This document shows positions 32,201-46,721 of a stretch of 64,000 bases of DNA, one piece after another. Each line of letters starts with the position of its first letter. Position 1 is the stretch's first letter. Both the position numbers and the translations under genes were made by a program. Origin of the DNA: Candolleomyces eurysporus (taxonomy: Eukaryota; Basidiomycota; Agaricomycetes; Agaricales; Psathyrellaceae). A model generated the notes under the pieces. That model had not been told where the DNA came from and searched no databases. It saw only the letters and a list, made by a program, of their open reading frames with translations. The stretch spans positions 1 to 64,000 of the forward strand of contig JANBPK010000716.1 in the NCBI GenBank assembly GCA_027579435.1. The letters are read 5' to 3'.

Positions 32201-35200
32201 TCGGAAAGTGGGTAAGGTCGAGTCCAATCGGTGAGTTAGAACAGTTGAGAGGTCCGACAAAGCTCTCCGGCGCTGCGAACTGCTGGTTGGAGGGTTTCTC
32301 GACAGATTATAGATCAATTCCAATTCACGGGTCATGTGAAGATTTAANGCTGAGTTATACGTCAGGCGGTACCCGTCGGCGCCAGTCGCAGTGATAGGTG
32401 CGCCAAGTGTACGGCGAGCGATAGCCAGTGCCGAAGATACTTCCTCCANGTCNTTCTTCCTCATTGCGAGAAGTACTTTCGCTAACACCACTGCAGGAGT
32501 CCGAACATCGAGACCTTCGAGTAAGGATTTGATGTCGTCCCAATCNCCAACCATCCACGAACTCTCCACATGGAAGTCAGCAAGTTCNGATTCCCACTCN
32601 GGATGACTGGTCAAAACACCCTTGACGTGNTTTCGCATGGTATCTGAGGGTCAAGTCAGTCTAGANATCCTATAACANCTTCCCAACACGTACGGTAGTG
32701 TCCAAGATTCCGCAGNCACCTCAGAAGNCCCANATGNTAATCGAAGTTGTCAGGCGATTGCTGTAGCCGCACTTCCCAGCAACTTTGCGCAGCGGTCCAT
32801 TTCCCTGTGCTCTCGTGTTCNCGAATCTTGTGTTCCAAAGAAGGAGACAGTATCAAGGACGATATACCCTCCATTCCGTCCGGTTCATCGAGATGAGCGT
32901 AGATTTCATGTATCCGGTCGTAATACTCCTGGAGTCGNTCGCTTCCTTGNTCTTGGAGAGTTAGGACTTGCAGCTCGAAACTCATGAGTGACCGCGCATA
33001 TGCCTTGCATTGAAANGCTGCCCTTGCCATGAGGTCCCTGTTGATAGAGGAAATCATGGAGTCNAAGCGAACCACTTGTTCATCGATCTCCGTGGGTGTA
33101 TACCGTGCACGCTTCTTTTCTGCTTTCTTCTGGGCTATGTGCTGCCGCCCAGCTCGGACCCATCGNTTGAGNTGGTCGAGTAGAGCGAAAATTGCCTANG
33201 TGAATCGTCCAGATAAGTTCTACCTAGAAAGAGAGNGNAAACATACCTGAGCGCTGAGGAGCTTCTTGTCCGTGGTGGAAGTACTGTTCACATTGACTTG
33301 ATCGTCCAAAACTGCGAGTATTTCGTTTCGAATGTTTTCCTTGTCATCGGCTCTACCNGAGATGAGAATATTCAGGACGAGATGTGGTAGGAGGTGCTTC
33401 GCAATGACAACGTCCTTGCTTCTGACNACAGATAGGAAAACACGGAAGATCTTCTGAGCATCTGTTCCAGACACTTTGGAGATGAGATATATCGTCCAGA
33501 GCTGCAGCCATTCCCGATAAGTGGATTGAGTAGGATAGACCGGGACACGNATATTNGGGTTGCTATGNTGNTTGAAGGCGAACCTGCCTTCGAGGAGGGG
33601 GGTAATGACATCCAAGACGTCCTTTGAGAGTGAGCTCCATCTGCTGCGGATTTTCATAGGCGCCGAACGGCCAGAGTTGACGAGGTCTGAAGAGAATCCG
33701 CAGTGCTTCAGTAGTTCTTGAATGGGGTATGCGAGATTGGTTTGGTACTTGATATCGCTAGTCGAGCGAAACGCGTCGACAAGGAGGTCTTGAATAAGGT
33801 GTAACACGAACGCTATCGTCTCTCCTTCGTCNGTGAAGTTCTTGGTGACAATCATGTCTGTCTGTGTATTCGCCATTTCAAACCGATACGGATCGACCGC
33901 GCCAACGATCCCGATGCATTCGTACGCCAAAAGCCTGAGGTTCTCTGCGCCTTCACCATCCCTACAGGCCGCCTTGTAGAGGGTCGAAATCAAATGCCCG
34001 ACTGTTGGATCGAAGACGTCGCCGGATGCCAGGCTGAGAACGTAATTGCGGTGGTCGGTTTGTAGGAATTTCCGGAGCTCGGACAGCGATAGAGTGGCGA
34101 CTGTGAGGTTGTTACTCAAGCACCGCGCTAGAATCGGGTATAAAATTTCCCGAAGATCGACACGACCGCGTAGTTTGGTGAGGTATTCTTGCAAAGGTNT
34201 CAACTCGTCCACCGCGGATAGGTCCACGATCTCATTGAGNTACTGCGACAACTCCTTCGCGTGCTGAGAGAATGTGTGGTGAAGGGATTCGCATACGATT
34301 TGCCTGGACGGCTCAGACAAGGTTGGCCAAACGGAGACGAAGGCCGCGCAAGTCGCACCGAGGTGTGGTCCCAACTCTTCAGGACCTAGCGTTGTCAGAA
34401 ACTTGTGCCAGCTTTCAATCGTCACCTCCGAGAATTCGGGGACCGAGACCATCGTCTGGAATGTCGCCATGATCTATGGCACTCATGTCAGGCAAGATTG
34501 CGGGAAAAGGCACGAAAATGGCATACCTGCGAAGCAACGCTAGAGATTAGTGGACCGATCAANACGATGAGTGCACCNAGACTTCGAAGGATTTTTTGTT
34601 TCGCGGGTACGGATTTCTTGCCATGAACATCTTGCAGCATGTCTANAATTCGGGATATAATTCCGAGCATCTGAGACGCTAGAAACTGGCCGGGGTCGGA
34701 TCCTTGACTTGAATGTGAGTGGCCTGTNTTGATGGCGGTCTCTACTTTCTGTACAGCAGCTATAGCCTGTTACNTNCCGGTGAGAATCTGCGAAATTGAG
34801 AAGACCTTGGGTACCCCTACCAAAGCATTGACTTCAGGATTCTCGTCTCCCATCATCACCACCAGCTCAGTGAGAAGCGCAGTGGTACATCCAGGCAAGA
34901 CATGCCGAAGATCGATTTTCGTTGTAGAGGCTTCGTTCAGGATGCCTAGAATGAAATTGATTGACTTGGTGGTTGCGCTTGGTGACCGGAGCAAGAATAT
35001 GGGAGCGAGATGAAGATGGATATTTTCTCCGACGATCAACGAGTGCCGCTCGCGGTCAAGGAACTTTGAGATGACATCCAAGCCCTGCGCATCGCATCTA
35101 ACTAGTAGGTCCGGTAGAGTTTTGGAGAGGTTGATAGACAAGAAATCCACTGGGGAGATAACCATCAGCTTGCATATTTCTTGCAATANAGTGGGTTCTG

Positions 35201-37755
35201 TGCACAGTCGATTGACTACGAANGGAGCGACTCGATCCAAGAAAGGTANGATCAGGGAGTACGGCGTCTTCTTGTGGTGTTTGGAGATNGCCAATATCTA
35301 ATGAAAGNTGAAATTAGAGAATAATTGGAACTGTTAAATTAGTTCTTCCGCACCTGGGCGCATGCCAAACTTCGTACGAGTATGTTCGGCCGTCCCAGCT
35401 GGGCAACAAGGAGGCACACCACGTTCCCAAGAACATCCTGGTTTCGAGTCCTATTCCACGACCGAGTAAGACATTGTGCAGAGATAATGCGAAACATGCT
35501 TACATCCCCCATTTTCCAACAGAAACTATCATCGACTCCTTCATAGGGCCGCGGCTCGTCTCCATATGTTGGTAGACGCGATCAAATATGGGGGTCGAGG
35601 GGCTTCTAGAAGCAGCTGCGTCCCCTGGAGACAGGTCAATTNCAGCTTGCAACGCTGACCTATCAACTTATGAGCGCAAAGAACAAAGAATCATCACTCA
35701 TGCACATACCCAGCTTGCAAGCGAGTGCTTCGATCTTTGTCTGCGAGGCCTCTAAATATAAAATCCATAGCCTGCTGCCCAGCATCTTCTTCATTTCTGT
35801 GGCGCAGTATAGGGCAGAGCGNCTTGTAGACACTCCTTCGAACGGCAGGCGTTACCTCATCACTCCCTCCCCGAAGCAAGGCTTCCATGGCTGGGAGATA
35901 AAGGTGAACCATGCTAAACCCGTCAGCTTTGCGAAACTTGACGCAGTCATCNGAGGAGCAAAGAGTGAGAAGGCACGGAAGTTTGGCGAGTCTTGCTGNG
36001 AGCTCCAATCTCGAAGCCTCGTCCGACTTTTCCACTGGCCTAGGTTCTGCATCAGTNTACACGAAACAATTGATTAGAGTTGTCGGAGATAGCCACCTTC
36101 CAAATCTATCGCAGATGTCGTTGAGCACCCTTCTTATAAAATGAGTCTCGTTCGGTCGGAATTCATCGTCCATCCAGGCGAGAGGTTCAGGAGAGATGAT
36201 TGCCTGAACNANATTCCTGATTTCCTTGCGCCAAACATGTTCTTTCATNTTCAACTTNGTCGATACNTGGGTAGCGGAAGGTGTTGGGANAGGTTTCCCA
36301 GCCAATTGCTCAATCTGAACTCGAATNAGATTGGCTTCAGGNCTGACACATTCNTTCAATTCGTCNGCAATCAACNGGGACACCTCCTCGTCGGCATTTG
36401 CAATNCAACTCTTCAGATACGAAACAGCGAGTGCCTGAAACAAATTTTCAGAGAAAAGAATGCAGGAGGANAACACGTGCTCACGAGGATATCCGCAATT
36501 TTCTCGTCTTCACTGTTGAGNACATTAGTCGCTTGGATGACGANTGATCTGGTCGGTTGAATGGAGGACGAAGCCAAGTAATCCGNGAGTGCTCTGTCTA
36601 GAATAGGCATCCCANTCTGAATCGTCCCTTCCATCCGAGCTTGAACGAGNCGTGAAGCCATGTGGTGGAANGTCTGGACTTCGAGGGCATTTTCTCGATG
36701 AAGCAAATGGCGACGCAGTTGCAATGTAGTCTTCAGTACCCGCGACCGGCGAAAATTGGTAGTTGACGAGGAGGGGCTCATGCAATAGTTGAAAAAAGCC
36801 TTCAAGGTCTCTAGAAGTGAGAATTGGATGTCGTAGAGAAGGGGGGACGATGGTAGCACTTGGAAGAAGATTGAAAAGGCTGCTTCGAGAGAGGTGGCCA
36901 GGAGCACAGGAACTTGAGAAGCAGTCTCGACCAGAGTTTTGGTCTTCGGNTCTTCCGGGTCACTGGCAGGAGGAGTCGGATTCGTATCTTTTGGAGTGTC
37001 CTAGGAATNAATGGTCAATAATTTGGAACGCCTGATCCGTGGAACGGNNCACGACTACCTTAAATTCTTCAACACAGTCCTGTTGNAACCATTTGATGGA
37101 GAGNGGGAATGGTAGTGGTGTAGTAGGAGAGGTAAGCACTACAAGACCCAGTCATGAGTCTATCNCGCATTTTAAAAGCGTATAACTCACCCTGGTTNAC
37201 CCTAAGAATCTCATGCCCGAGTTGTCGGAGAATGGTATAGGGTCCTTGTGTCTCAGCAGAAGATGCGGCGTTCCCCAATCCTTGAAGAACCTCCACGAGA
37301 GTATTCATCACCTTCCCTCTCAAAGACGAGGGCGAAGGGAGATCTGCTTGGGCAACATCGTCCACCTCCATGAAAAGGTCGAGTACAAAGCAGGTGTCCA
37401 GNANCTTGCAGAAGACTTGCTTGACCTTTTGTTCGCTCAAGCTGTTGTAGATGTCTTCCACTTTCGTGAANACCCGATANATGATTTCAACCGTGGCCTG
37501 GACGAACTGTATCTTCTCGTCCATNATGCTCCAATCTATGGCCTCACGAACAGGAACGGGGAACGAGAGGGTGTTTTCCGTCAACGTCATCATGATCCCT
37601 ATCCATACATCCTTTGGGTGGGCGTTGACCGCGGTGGCAGAGCTGAGATGTTCTGCCACGAGCTCGCGCAAGAATCGNAAGAGTTCCTGGGGAGACGCGT
37701 CTTCTGGTTTGAAGTCTGGAAATACNAGATGTGCTTGCGAAGCGTTGGACGCCAT
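29285..37755 (-). CDS. MEC1: ATR/Mec1-type checkpoint kinase
   Basis: This is a PI3K-related protein kinase of the ATR/Mec1/Rad3/UvsB branch, which senses RPA-coated single-stranded DNA with its Ddc2/ATRIP partner. The ATG is at 37753-37755. The first 4-5 kb encode helical HEAT-type repeats. The FAT region lies at about 33-31 kb. The kinase begins near 30700: [20 protein letters not shown] with [13 protein letters not shown]. It continues with the catalytic loop [11 protein letters not shown] and the HVDFN activation segment near 30000, then [15 protein letters not shown]. The FATC motif closes it: [15 protein letters not shown] joined across an intron to [11 protein letters not shown], with the stop at 29285-29287. 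The GSDG and LTQNIVD wording fits ATR better than Tel1/ATM. Dozens of isolated Ns fall inside, but all domains are open. Confidence 0.9.
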
Positions 37756-38106
37756 CCTTGTGTTATCGTAGCTTACTTGGTGTGAGATGAGTGTAGCGGG
37801 GCTGTATTGTGGTTGAAACCAAGAGTCATCTCATCAGAGTGANGTGAAGAAAGAACAAAGAACAAAGGAAAGAGNCGCGGGGTGACGCGACGTGCTTTGT
37901 TGATGGGAAACTGCTTATGTAATCCACGACGCGAAAATGGAACGCGTCCCAAGGGACTGGTTGAATAACATGAAGTATCCTCTGAGCTGGGGTAATTATG
38001 TCTGAGAGATACATAGAGTATAAGAATATGAGTGGGGGATAAATGGGACAATGCTCCTCTAGTAGCGTTCAAAGTATGACTGAGGCGGAAGCCGTCGCTC
38101 GCAACT
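37756..38106. other. ATR promoter and MGM101 3' flank
   Basis: A 351-bp stretch between two leftward genes. Nothing recognised beyond the expected UTRs and promoter. Confidence 0.5.
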
Positions 38107-39102
38107 CTACTCTTGGTAAGGGTAGCCGAACTTGGGCTGGTCTTTGCGGCGCCAAAGCTTCTTCCTGACAAAACGTTAAGAAAAAGCAAGATATACAGGG
38201 CGAGGGGANCGCACTTTCTCTTGGTAGGCAAGTGTTCGGCGAATACCTCTACGCATTCCTTCGCCTTGAATTCGCGGATGAAGCGGGGATCCCTGTTCGT
38301 TTCATTAGAAAAACCCCAGGCACTCGGACTAGAGAACCCTTACCAGAGTTCACTCGCAATTCCGAGGTCCTTGCAACACCGCATCAAAGCATTGCTTTTG
38401 CATCCTTCAGTGGCGGTGGGAATGCCAGAGGGGTCGAAATATTCTTGTTCGCCGCGCGCAATAGAAACCAACCTACATGTCCCTTCGTCAGAGGCATATT
38501 GAAACAAAACATCGAACCGACTGACCTTCCATGGCACACCAAAGCGTATTCCCGACTGACTTGCTTCGGTCCAACGCTAGTTTCACTCCTTGGGGCCAGT
38601 CCCCAGCCTCCAGGGCCGAAAGCCTTGTTCATGATGCGCCTGTACTTGATTTCAGGAAGGTATATGAGGCCGTCTTTTATAGGATGAGTGTAGCTGTAAA
38701 GTAGACGCGCGATGGGGGCGTACCAGGCGTGATTTCAACGTCGGCAGACTCCAATGGAGCCATGAGTATCTCCGCGACTTCTGGAGGGAATGCTTGCGTC
38801 GACAATCCATGGTAGCTCCGAGACCAGTCGGTGGCGCCGTCGCTGGAAGTAGGATTTGGCAGTGCAGCATCCCAGGAGCTGTTGATATTCTCGGCTGTCG
38901 ACTGTGACGCAGGTGCTGGGGTCGGAGCCGTCGAGTTGCCAGCAGGCTTGACTGCACCCTCCTGGAGGACGCGTCGCGCTGTGCTGAAAGCTACACACGG
39001 TTGGCGGGGTCGAGAGAGCGATTGGGAAGCACTTCTGATCGCGTTTTTAGATATCCCAGACCTCGAGGAAGAGGCTAGTCGTTGAGCGAGGACGGACGCC
39101 AT
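38107..39102 (-). CDS. MGM101: mitochondrial genome maintenance protein MGM101
   Basis: Mgm101 is a Rad52-like, ring-forming single-strand annealing protein that maintains mitochondrial DNA. The ATG at 39100-39102 starts a basic, Ser/Arg-rich mitochondrial targeting sequence ([15 protein letters not shown]) with a linker rich in Ala and Pro. The conserved core begins at [20 protein letters not shown]. It runs through [43 protein letters not shown] and [19 protein letters not shown] to [14 protein letters not shown]. The tail KPKxGYPYQ-type ending (PKFGYPYQE) is typical. Introns follow TP(G), HGR and ELW. The stop is at 38107-38109. All family blocks are present and uninterrupted. Confidence 0.92.
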
Positions 39103-39503
39103 GACGAGAGTTAGGTTCAAAGTCAGACAGCGCAGCGCTCCCTAAGTTGTCCTGTCATCATACGCAAACTCACTGGCAGCTGTAAAACCAGAACCTCAAA
39201 GGCGCTCAGATTCGTTTCGAATATAATTGAACATAATGTATAATCATCTATCATAGTACTTTACATTCAAATATCTTGCCAAGTCGAGCATAAAAATTAC
39301 AATATTAATACGGTCAAACGCAGAATCGAGAGGTACTTCCAGTCTCGAAGAGCTACGCCAGAACCACTTCGAAGACGGCCCACGGGGGATCCTGTGAAAC
39401 AAAGTCGATAAATAACCAAACGACCAGGTAAAAGAGAACGCAGTGCAGTTGCACAACAATGCAGCATTGAACAGAGAGGTCGATATCGTGGACGTGGGCC
39501 TTG
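39103..39503. other. intergenic between MGM101 and poly(A) polymerase
   Basis: AT-rich in the middle, holding the MGM101 promoter and the 3' UTR of the upstream gene. No further gene seen. Confidence 0.5.
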
Positions 39504-42151
<2,648 letters not shown>

Positions 42152-42472
42152 TCTTCAAGCAGCCGAACGGTATAGACCCGAATATCGAATGAATTAGTTT
42201 CGGCCCTCTTGTGGGCTGTCGTGGGGTGGTTGGTGGTTGTGGTGACACAAAGCAGAAGCCCTTTCAAGTCCGAGGCCACATTAAGCCATGACACGTGACG
42301 CGTTGCAAAATCCCACACAAGGCGTTGAATGACTCTATTGCACTGGAAATGGAATTGGATACCAGTGGCAAGGGGTGAAATAAATTTCCCCACCGGAATG
42401 AAAGCGTCGGAAGACGCATTTTAAAGGCAAGTGTGCAGTGGTAGTGGTACAGAGTGTCTATAGGAATACAAA
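42152..42472. promoter_or_regulatory. poly(A) polymerase promoter with CACGTG E-box
   Basis: The 321 bp between the poly(A) polymerase start and the NOP14 stop contain CACGTG at 42292-42297, about 140 bp upstream of the start codon. Confidence 0.45.
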
Positions 42473-45400
42473 CTATTTCTTCCCTCTCCTGCGCCTGTCC
42501 TTTGCCTTCTCTTTTTCCATCGCCCTCTGCTCAGCTCTCTCACCTTCCAGAGAAGTGAACGCCTTCTTCATGCGTTCGTTATACTCCTTATCCTTCTGAA
42601 TTTGTTTCTGCTGTTCCACGGCCGCAAGGAAACGGGCATCCTTTCGCAGCTCACGAATGGCGCCCTTCCGTTCTTGCTTGTACTGAGCCTTGAGTTTCGC
42701 AGCTTCGTTCTTCTCAAAGTCGGGATCGCGTTGGCGAAGGTAATTAGAAGAGGTGGTTTCGAATTTCGGAATGTAAGTAGCAATAGGTATAGGCTTGTGT
42801 GCTTGGAGACGCAGCGGTTGACGGGATTGGTGAGCAAACTTGAGGAGCCTGGTAAGAGCATCCAACAAGGACGCGTGCCGAGACTAAAGAGAATATTAGT
42901 AACAGTCCTGAGGCCGAGATTCGCATACCCACCTGTATCGAGTGTCCAAGCTTACTGCCGTCAATTCCTTGCAATATGCTTTTCACTGGTTCGAAAAGCT
43001 CAATGAAGCCATCCAAGCCCTTGTACATGTCGGCGAAGCGGCCACAAAGGTCGATCGCAAGACCTAGGAGCGAGGCTTTGGCCTGTTGATCGTCTTGCTG
43101 AGCTTCGAGTAGCTCCGAAAGGTTCGCTACTGACGCTTCGGATGGTTGTTTCGACTTGGTCAGTTTGAGGGGTTTACAAAGGTCGGACCGGAAGTCGGGT
43201 GATGGGAAGGTGCCAGGCAGCGATTGGACAGATTTGAAAGAATGCGGAGCGATATGGAGGATGGCATTGATGATGAAGTTCACCACTTCAGGGACCAGAC
43301 GTTTTGAGAGCGCTTCGAATTGAAGCCAGAGGGTGCAAAGAAACAGTCCACTAGCGATATCGCCCAGAGATCGAACACGACATAATCCCAGATATGAGCC
43401 CATCAATGTTCGTGTAGGTGAGACGACGGCGTGGTGGAGATCGCTTGTAGGCCAGAGCAGAGGTATCACTCGCAGGAGAGAAAGCTCAGCTAAGCCGGGC
43501 CACGTCTTGGACTCCGGATCTGTGGGACCCTTTGCCAGCCCTCGTTTGAGGTTTTTGTGCATCAAGGATAGCTTAGAATTGAAATGCTGAGCGGCAGGTA
43601 TTGGATAGGCTTTGACGATGGGCTTGAGGTGCGAGTAAAGAGAATTGATGAGGTGCAGTCTGGGAGGATTTGCGGCGGAAACAGATAGGATGTGGTCTAT
43701 CAAAACGCCTGCAAGTTTCTGCAAAGTTACGAAGGACGTCAGAACGAAACGGATTGGCATTGTCAATCAGCATACCTGAAGCTTGAATTTATTTTCAGGG
43801 GCAAGGCTGGTATGGTGTAGGGCACGTATCCGCTGGAGAACGATGGGGATGTCCTTGTCCTCGATGTCTTCGATGATTGCGAGGAACTCATCGTGATTTT
43901 CTGGGCAGGGGAAAGTGTACGGCAACTCATTGATAGAACTTGTTTTTGCCTTCCCCTTCCCTTTATCCAAATTTTCAGTCCGAACCAGTTGTTCATGCTC
44001 CCCTTCCTCTTCTTCAGACTCCTCGTCGCTGAAGCCCTCAAAGACACTAACATCGTCTCCATCTTCTTCTGCGCTACCTTCGTCATCGTCACTACTACCG
44101 TCCTCTCCTTCAGCTTCCTCTTCGTCACCCTCAGCATTTCTTTCAGCAAGCCCCGCACCCAGACCGCCCCATTGCTCATCTTCATCGTAGAAATCATCTT
44201 CCAAATCATCCCCTCCTCGCTTCCGTTTACTCCGTCCCCCACCTTCTCCCTCACTGTCGCTTTCAGGAAGACCTTCCATTCGCCGTTGTCTCCGCCGCTC
44301 CGCCTTCTCCAGAGTGTCTTTGGCCTCTAGCGCCAACTCTTCCTCTGTTTTTGTGCGATCCTTAGGTTTTGACCGCTTATCGAAAGCAAGTTCCCGTACT
44401 CGTTGGTCATATGTGCTGTCTTGAGTCTCTGGAGCAATAGAGAGGATGGCCGCATCGTCTTTCTTCGACAGTTCGGGAGACCCAGTCTGAGGCTCAATTA
44501 TCGGTGCCTCGATTGTACTACGCAGGGGTGGAGCGGCGAAGAGCAAGTCTCGCAGGTCGGCAAATTGGTCGTCAAGTTCATGCCGAATATTCTCTTCGGC
44601 ATCCTTTTCCATTTGCCTTCGTAGCTTCAAACGGAGGATGTAAGCAGTCTGCCTTGTTCTCTCTGTCGAAAGCACTGTACCTTGTGTTCTTTACTTTTTG
44701 CCATAACCTCAGCCATGACCTCTGCTTTGGATTTTTTCCTGGCAGGCTAGAAAGAGATCAGTGGAATTGAAAAAGCGTTGAGAAGTTCCTGACGTACCCC
44801 CTCATCGTCTTCGTCTTCTTCGTTGTCGCCAAACCCTCCAAAATGGGTCTTGTTGACTATTTCTCGGTCAATATTCCCTATGTCNCGTTAATCTAGATTC
44901 CCAGAAAGAANGNNTGCAATGATACATACGCGCAGTCAAATCCTCCTCGTCGTTGTCATCCTCTGACCGGAGTGCAACGTCGTCAAAGTCATCTAACTTG
45001 GATAGACTTTGGCCGTAGTGAGTGAGCTCGTCCTCGTCCTCGATATTAAACGCTGCGCTCTTGGAAGCTCGTTGGCGTTCTCTTGTGAAACGTTCCAACA
45101 TGCGCTCTTCCAAGCTCATGGTTGGATCGTTTTCACCGAATCGACGGTCTACAATACCACCAGCGCGATTCTTTTCTTCCCATTCCTTCAACAAGGTTTT
45201 CTTGCGCTGTTGCNGTATTAGTGATATATAAGCTGAGATGAACAATTCATACGGACCTGCTCCAACCCTGCCTGCTTGCTCTTAGCAGGTTTCCCACTGA
45301 CACCCTTCATTTTCCTTCCACCGACATTATGCTTGAGCTTGGTGACCTTCTCATCGAATGGATTCAAACGCCGGTGTATTTCTTCGAGCTTAGCAGCGGT

Positions 45401-45526
45401 TTTGAGCTTGTCCTTCTCAAGAGGCGCTGCTGAGCGTTTCCTCTTCTTCCCTGATGGTTTTTGACCGATAACTCCTGCTTGGTTCAAGGCAGCTTTGAGC
45501 TGAACGAGCTGCGAGCCCTTGGCCAT
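42473..45526 (-). CDS. NOP14: nucleolar protein Nop14
   Basis: Nop14 is needed for 18S rRNA processing and 40S assembly in the SSU processome and binds Emg1/Noc4. The ATG at 45524-45526 starts MAKGSQLVQLKAALNQAGV. The conserved segment HRRLNPFDEKVTKLKHNVGG and the block RRFGENDPTMSLEERMLERF follow. Further on are FDDVALRSEDDND, a strongly acidic stretch (EEAEGEDGSSDDDEGSAEED), and a long helical C-terminal half with LSLMHKNLKRGLAKGP, ISEVVNFI-like helices and PLRLQAHKPIPIATYIPKFE. The end is Lys/Arg-rich (KDRRRRGKK, stop at 42473-42475). Introns are few, and order and length are normal for the family. It shares a 146-bp divergent promoter with the next gene. Confidence 0.9.
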
Positions 45527-45672
45527 TTTAAGTGGACGTGATAGACCAGAACGAAAAAGTTTTGGAAATTGGCCCTGCGATCAGTGATGCGAGCCACGTG
45601 TTTCGATGGACAACTCTGGTCAGCTTTGGACGATGACGACCCTTTAACCAGTACCTCCATCCATCGTCGACC
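45527..45672. promoter_or_regulatory. divergent promoter with CACGTG E-box
   Basis: 146 bp separate the NOP14 start (leftward) and the NTF2-like start (rightward). CACGTG lies at 45595-45600, about the middle. Confidence 0.5.
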
Positions 45673-46721
45673 ATGCAGCGCGATTCAAGTGAAGAAAGAC
45701 CTGATGAGCATCCAGAANAGACGNGATCAGCTCCTCCACCCTTCACACAGCTTTCAGTGACCTCCACAACGAACAGGGCGACAGCCATCGACATCTGCTA
45801 CTCAGTGTATGGAGATTCCACACCGGCAACGAACTCCCTGGAACAGTTTTACGAAAGGAATGCTCGTATGTCTTGATAACCGATATCTACATACCTCTCT
45901 GAACTCCTCATTTTAGTGTAAGCCATCGTAGACTCCACTGGGTTCGATAAATCTAAGGCGGATCATTCAGTTACGAAAATCCCTTCATCACTGCTAGTTC
46001 GCGTTCGGTCATAGGCGATATCCACAGGCTATCCAAACAGATGAGTACTGTGGACATTCCTCGGCCCCTGGCTGTCCTATGCACTCTGTTCCGGCTACNA
46101 CCNCTCGAGAACCTGCTGGATGACCCGTTATTCCAAGCTCTCCGCGTTTGGAATGATATATCGGACATCTCTGAAAGTGAAAGCTTCGGCAAGTCCTTCG
46201 TTAGTATCTTGCTTCTCCCCTTCGCTTATGATTTCGTAGATGGTCACCGGAAAGTGATAGTCGAGCACACACTTCATATGCTGCTCTTACCAGGGATGCA
46301 TTGCGAAGGCCCTCTGTCCCACAGTATACAGTCATCTTCATCGGATTCTGTCATCAGCGTCCCTCAGACTCCCATCCTACCTCACTCCCCGCTACAGTCA
46401 CCNCCGCCGTTTATGATTCCCTCTTTGCCAATACCTGGGACATCACTGTCTCTTCCATCGCCGCTTCATAGTAAACTACGCATCATGACCCGCCTATCCT
46501 TCAACGAACAAGGTCTCATAACTCATCATCGCGACTTTTGGGACGTGAAAGACGTTATGGGCCTCGTACCGGGCGTTTCCTTGGCACAGTGGATAGGAAC
46601 CAGGCTCGCTGCCCTCGGCCTGTCATACCTATCACGTCTGATGCCATACGGAAAGTCTCCTACTAAACACGACGCGTATCCCAACTCCAAAGATTTGGAG
46701 CATAGCCGACTACCCGACTGA
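45673..46721 (+). CDS. NTF2-like conserved fungal protein
   Basis: The protein starts MQRDSSEERPDEHPE. The segment IDICYSVYGDS, then LEQFYERNALYENPFITASS and VIGDIHRLSKQM, looks like the start of an NTF2/SnoaL-like cone fold. The later core SFVSILLLPFAYDFVDGHRKVIVEH and the region RLSFNEQGLITHHRDFWDVKDVMG are strand-rich. The call to that fold is tentative; no catalytic role can be named. The frame requires the splice path 45673-45865, a single T at 45917, then 45971 onward. Introns 45866-45916 and 45918-45970 are 51 and 53 nt with normal splice sites. The Asn-Ala-Leu-Tyr-Glu junction then reads through. Two Ns near 46100 and one near 46403 are inside the body. Confidence 0.65.
45917..45917 (+). 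other. putative one-nucleotide micro-exon
   Basis: Position 45917 is a T between a strong acceptor (ATTTTAG) and a consensus donor (GTAAGC). Including it makes GCT-CTT-TAC-GAA across the junction and keeps the frame. Skipping it, as one 105-nt intron, shifts the frame by one base. Confidence 0.55.
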
